Source of the DNA: Pseudomonas sp. Seg1
Lineage (GTDB): Bacteria > Pseudomonadota > Gammaproteobacteria > Pseudomonadales > Pseudomonadaceae
Direction of reading: 5' to 3'
Assembly (NCBI RefSeq): GCF_018326005.1
Contig: NZ_AP021903.1
Location: 1,428,001 to 1,492,000, forward strand
Length of the DNA stretch: 64,000 nt
In this document: in pieces, positions 61,828-64,000 of the stretch
Layout: each line of letters begins with the position of its first letter
How positions within the stretch are numbered: position 1 is the first letter of the stretch
The notes under the pieces: model-generated
Database searches by the model: none
What the model saw: the letters and a program-made list of their open reading frames with translations, nothing else
What the model was told of the DNA's origin: nothing
Program-made: the position numbers and the translations under genes

Positions 61828-62550
61828 ATGACTGTTTTCTCAAGGTCCGTCTTGCCGGTGCTGCTGCTAGGCAGCGTGCTCACCGGTTGCGCCACCCACA
61901 GCGATGGCACTGCACCCCTCAATCAACGTACGTGGCCGATCTGCAGCCTTATCGGCGGGCTGGTCGGTGGCGGTCTCGGCGCCATCGAAAGTGGCGGCTG
62001 GGCCGGTGGCGGCGCGGCGCTGGGGATTCTTACCGGCGGACTGATCTGTTATGCCCAGGACGGCGATGAAGACGGCGACGGCGTATTCGACCGCCGTGAC
62101 CGTTGCCCCGATACCCCGGCCAACACCCCGGTCGATCACCGTGGCTGTCCACTGCCGCAGTACCCGGTGGCACAGAAACCGGTCGAACCGGCTCCGCAAA
62201 CCGAAGTCATCACCTTGAGCGATGCCGGCAACGTGCTCTTCGATTTCGACAAGTCTGACCTGACGCCAGCGGCAAAGGCCCAGCTCGATACGTTGATGGA
62301 CAAACTGCGCAATGCCGACGTGGTGAGCATCAAAGTCATCGGCCATACCGACAGCAAAGGATCGGATGCTTACAACCAGGCGCTTTCTGAACGACGCGCC
62401 AGCAGCGTCGCGGCTTATCTGCTGAGTCAGGGCCTGGCGCCGAACAAACTGACCAGTGAAGGGCGTGGCGAAAGCGAGCCGGTGGCGGATAACGCGACCG
62501 ACGAAGGGCGCGCGCAAAACCGCAGAGTGGAGCTGCACATCAATCGCTAG
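61828..62550 (+). CDS. OmpA-family lipoprotein with TSP3 calcium repeat, copy 2
   Basis: 240 aa. Lipobox VLTGC21; glycine-rich segment (GGLVGGGLGAIESGGWAGGG); DGDEDGDGVFDRRDRCPDTP; OmpA C-domain with GHTDSKGSDAYNQALSERRA. Same architecture as copy 1, so a tandem duplication; sequences have diverged in the linker (PVAQKPVEPAPQTEV). Confidence 0.9.
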   Translation: MTVFSRSVLPVLLLGSVLTGCATHSDGTAPLNQRTWPICSLIGGLVGGGLGAIESGGWAGGGAALGILTGGLICYAQDGDEDGDGVFDRRDRCPDTPANTPVDHRGCPLPQYPVAQKPVEPAPQTEVITLSDAGNVLFDFDKSDLTPAAKAQLDTLMDKLRNADVVSIKVIGHTDSKGSDAYNQALSERRASSVAAYLLSQGLAPNKLTSEGRGESEPVADNATDEGRAQNRRVELHINR

Positions 62551-62711
62551 GATGTGTCTGTAGTCCGCGAGCTAGAGCTGCCGGGGTGATCATCGTCGCT
62601 CCGGCAGCCATTTGGCGGCTCGGCAAGGTTTTTTCATTTTTGCCTCTGGCTTATCCCCCGCAGAAGCCGTTACTGTGCGCCCAAAGAATAATTCGCAACA
62701 CGGGGGAGCGT

Positions 62712-62993
62712 ATGAAAGTGTTCTGGGGGCTGGGGCGGTTATTGACCCTGCTGTTCTGCTGTGTGGTGCTGGCCAATCAGCTTGTACCCTTTGTTCATCC
62801 GCTGCATCTGTTGGTCAATCTGGCCGGCGGTCTGCTGTTAACGGTTCATGTGCTCGAAGTGCTGCTGTGCAATCGCAGCCTCAAGGGACGTCCGCACCCT
62901 TGGCGTGACCGTGGCCGCATCCTGCTGTTCGGCGTATTCCACCTGCAAACCATCCCGGCCCCGGCCGCTCCGGAGGCTTCTTCCCATGCGTAA
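62712..62993 (+). CDS. DUF1145 membrane protein
   Basis: 93 aa, ATG 62712 with GGGGGAGCG upstream. Two membrane helices (~7-24, ~31-52), the DUF1145 layout; C-terminus LFGVFHLQTIPAPAAPEASS. Its last 8 bases contain the start of the collagen-like gene. Confidence 0.82.
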   Translation: MKVFWGLGRLLTLLFCCVVLANQLVPFVHPLHLLVNLAGGLLLTVHVLEVLLCNRSLKGRPHPWRDRGRILLFGVFHLQTIPAPAAPEASSHA

Positions 62994-63744
62994 ACTCTGC
63001 TTGCTCGCTGCATTCATCAGCCCATTGGCCTGTGCCCAAGTGGTCAGCGTCGAACCCAACTCCCTTATGCGGTTGCCTAACAACACCGGCACTTTGCAGC
63101 TTGAGCGCCTGGACGTGGCCGATTACGGCACCTTGCTGATTCCCGCCAACGTCACTGAACTGAGTGTCGGTGAATTGCGCCTCGGTCACGAAGCTCGGAT
63201 CGCCATCGTGCCGGGGGCACAGGCGTTGGACATGAAGGTTGCTCGCGCAGAGCTTGGCGAAGGCAGCCAGATCACCGCACGCGGTGCACCGGGCACCTAC
63301 GAAAAAGCCGCCCGGGCAGGGCGCAATCTGAATCTGCAGTTCAAGGCATTGAACGCGCCGCAACTGTTGGTCGATGCTCGTGGCGGCACCGGTGCGCCTG
63401 GTTTTGTCGGACTGGACGGTGGCAACGGTGAAGATCCGGGCTGCACTTATGGCTCGGCCGGGCACGGAGCTGATGGCAGTGACGGCAGTGACGGTCAACC
63501 CGGTGCTCCGGGTGGGCTGGTACGCCTTGAAGTGCCGCGTGAGTTTCCGGCGGAGCTGATCAAGGTCAACGTGGCCGGCGGTGCCGGTGGCCCGGCGGGC
63601 GTTGGCGGCAAGGCCGGCAAGGGCGGCAAGTCCAAGGGCTGCCTGGTGTATCGCGCCGATGGCGGCAAGAATGGCAAGGCCGGCGCTGATGGTCAGCCTG
63701 GACCGGTCGGCGCGGCGGGTGCCGTGACCGTGCAGCGCTTCTAA
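62986..63744 (+). CDS. Secreted collagen-like glycine-rich protein
   Basis: 252 aa, ATG 62986 overlapping the DUF1145 stop by 8 bases. Signal peptide MRKLCLLAAFISPLACA; residues ~20-125 form a beta-rich domain (ELRLGHEARIAIVPGAQALD); residues ~130-245 are Gly-rich with G-x-y runs (GADGSDGSDGQPGAPGG, GKNGKAGADGQPGPVGAAG). Two Cys regions. No family recognised; possibly a surface filament. Confidence 0.72.
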   Translation: MRKLCLLAAFISPLACAQVVSVEPNSLMRLPNNTGTLQLERLDVADYGTLLIPANVTELSVGELRLGHEARIAIVPGAQALDMKVARAELGEGSQITARGAPGTYEKAARAGRNLNLQFKALNAPQLLVDARGGTGAPGFVGLDGGNGEDPGCTYGSAGHGADGSDGSDGQPGAPGGLVRLEVPREFPAELIKVNVAGGAGGPAGVGGKAGKGGKSKGCLVYRADGGKNGKAGADGQPGPVGAAGAVTVQRF

Positions 63745-63762
63745 AGAACAGCAAGGCTCAAT

Positions 63763-63867
63763 TGTGGCGAGGGGATTTATCCCCGATGGACTGCGTAGCA
63801 GTCCCCGCTTTTGGATTAAAGAGCGGGGACGCTTCGCGGCCCATCGGGGATAAATCCCCTCGCCACA
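63763..63867. repeat. Inverted repeat, TGTGGCGAGGGGATTTATCC family
   Basis: TTGTGGCGAGGGGATTTATC at left and GATAAATCCCCTCGCCACA at right, with inner CTGCGTAGCAG and AGTCCCCGCT / AGCGGGGAC. Confidence 0.9.
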
Positions 63868-63898
63868 GCAGTGTTCACAGCTCAAAAAATGCTGTGGC

Positions 63899-64000
63899 TC
63901 AGAACATCGGCCGCGCCGCCGCAATCGCCACCAGCAGCAACCCGACAATCAGATTAATCCCCACCACCCGGCGAATACGCCCGAGCACCGCCGCACCTGT
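63899..64000 (-). CDS. Membrane protein, C-terminal end (cut by window)
   Basis: The last 33 codons are visible, ending at TGA 63899-63901. They encode a basic turn (LGRIRRVVG) and one hydrophobic helix (INLIVGLLLVAIAAARPMF). Family cannot be assigned from this fragment. Confidence 0.6.
   Translation of the reverse strand, partial: TGAAVLGRIRRVVGINLIVGLLLVAIAAARPMF

Overview
The window is a chromosomal segment of a Pseudomonas, most likely of the P. fluorescens group. The evidence is the gene order cinA-recA-recX, a PA3611-type gene, erdR-dgkA, finR/fpr and mprF with its VirJ-like partner. The high GC content and the many Pseudomonas-type REP inverted pairs (GTGGGAGCGGGCTTGCCCGC and relatives) agree. 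Coding is dense on both strands with short gaps; no IS element, integrase or CRISPR array was seen.

Positions 1-13984 hold the distal half of a Mu/SfV-like contractile tail locus. In order these are the tape-measure C-terminus, gp43 (N), gp44 (P, hub), gp45 spike, gp46, gp47 (baseplate J) and gp48, then tail fibres and a lysis cassette (GH19 endolysin, Rz with an embedded Rz1). After gp48 come FIVE consecutive fibre plus chaperone cassettes. Their fibres share one N-terminal anchor (MDYPKSVPS..GLV.G.FVDE) and carry different C-terminal domains. No capsid, terminase or integrase gene is visible downstream, and lysis genes run directly into cinA. This is the known location of P. fluorescens R-type tailocin clusters, so tailocin is favoured over intact prophage; the upstream half lies outside the window.

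Positions 14052-31057 are core genome: pncC/cinA, recA (clear LexA box) and recX; a LOG protein; a small RHH-like protein; a PA3611-like secreted protein; a DTW-domain tRNA enzyme; erdR; dgkA; finR and fpr (divergent); trmO; rhlG; a DUF1456 gene; a pseudouridine synthase; a GNAT; rimO; kup; and a DUF3077 gene with a possible 41-codon leader ORF.

Positions 31058-44640 hold a VirJ-like aminoacyl-phosphatidylglycerol hydrolase coupled to mprF, two tandem initiator tRNAs, dinB with a LexA box, a lipoprotein, proS, an AmpG-family permease, an alkyltransferase-like protein with Trp in place of Cys, a DUF481 outer-membrane protein, a cold-shock protein, dcd and a small proline-rich protein.

Positions 44641-55277 contain all four members of the ligase-associated DNA-repair set (exonuclease, ATP-dependent ligase, Lhr-type helicase, PdeM), but split into two pairs by a five-gene basic amino-acid ABC transporter operon. 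Positions 55471-64000 hold a QuiP-type acyl-homoserine-lactone acylase, an isochorismatase-fold protein lacking the usual Cys, SEC-C proteins, DUF6231, two tandem OmpA/TSP3 lipoproteins whose Shine-Dalgarno sequences both lie in hairpins, and a DUF1145 membrane protein overlapping a collagen-like secreted protein.
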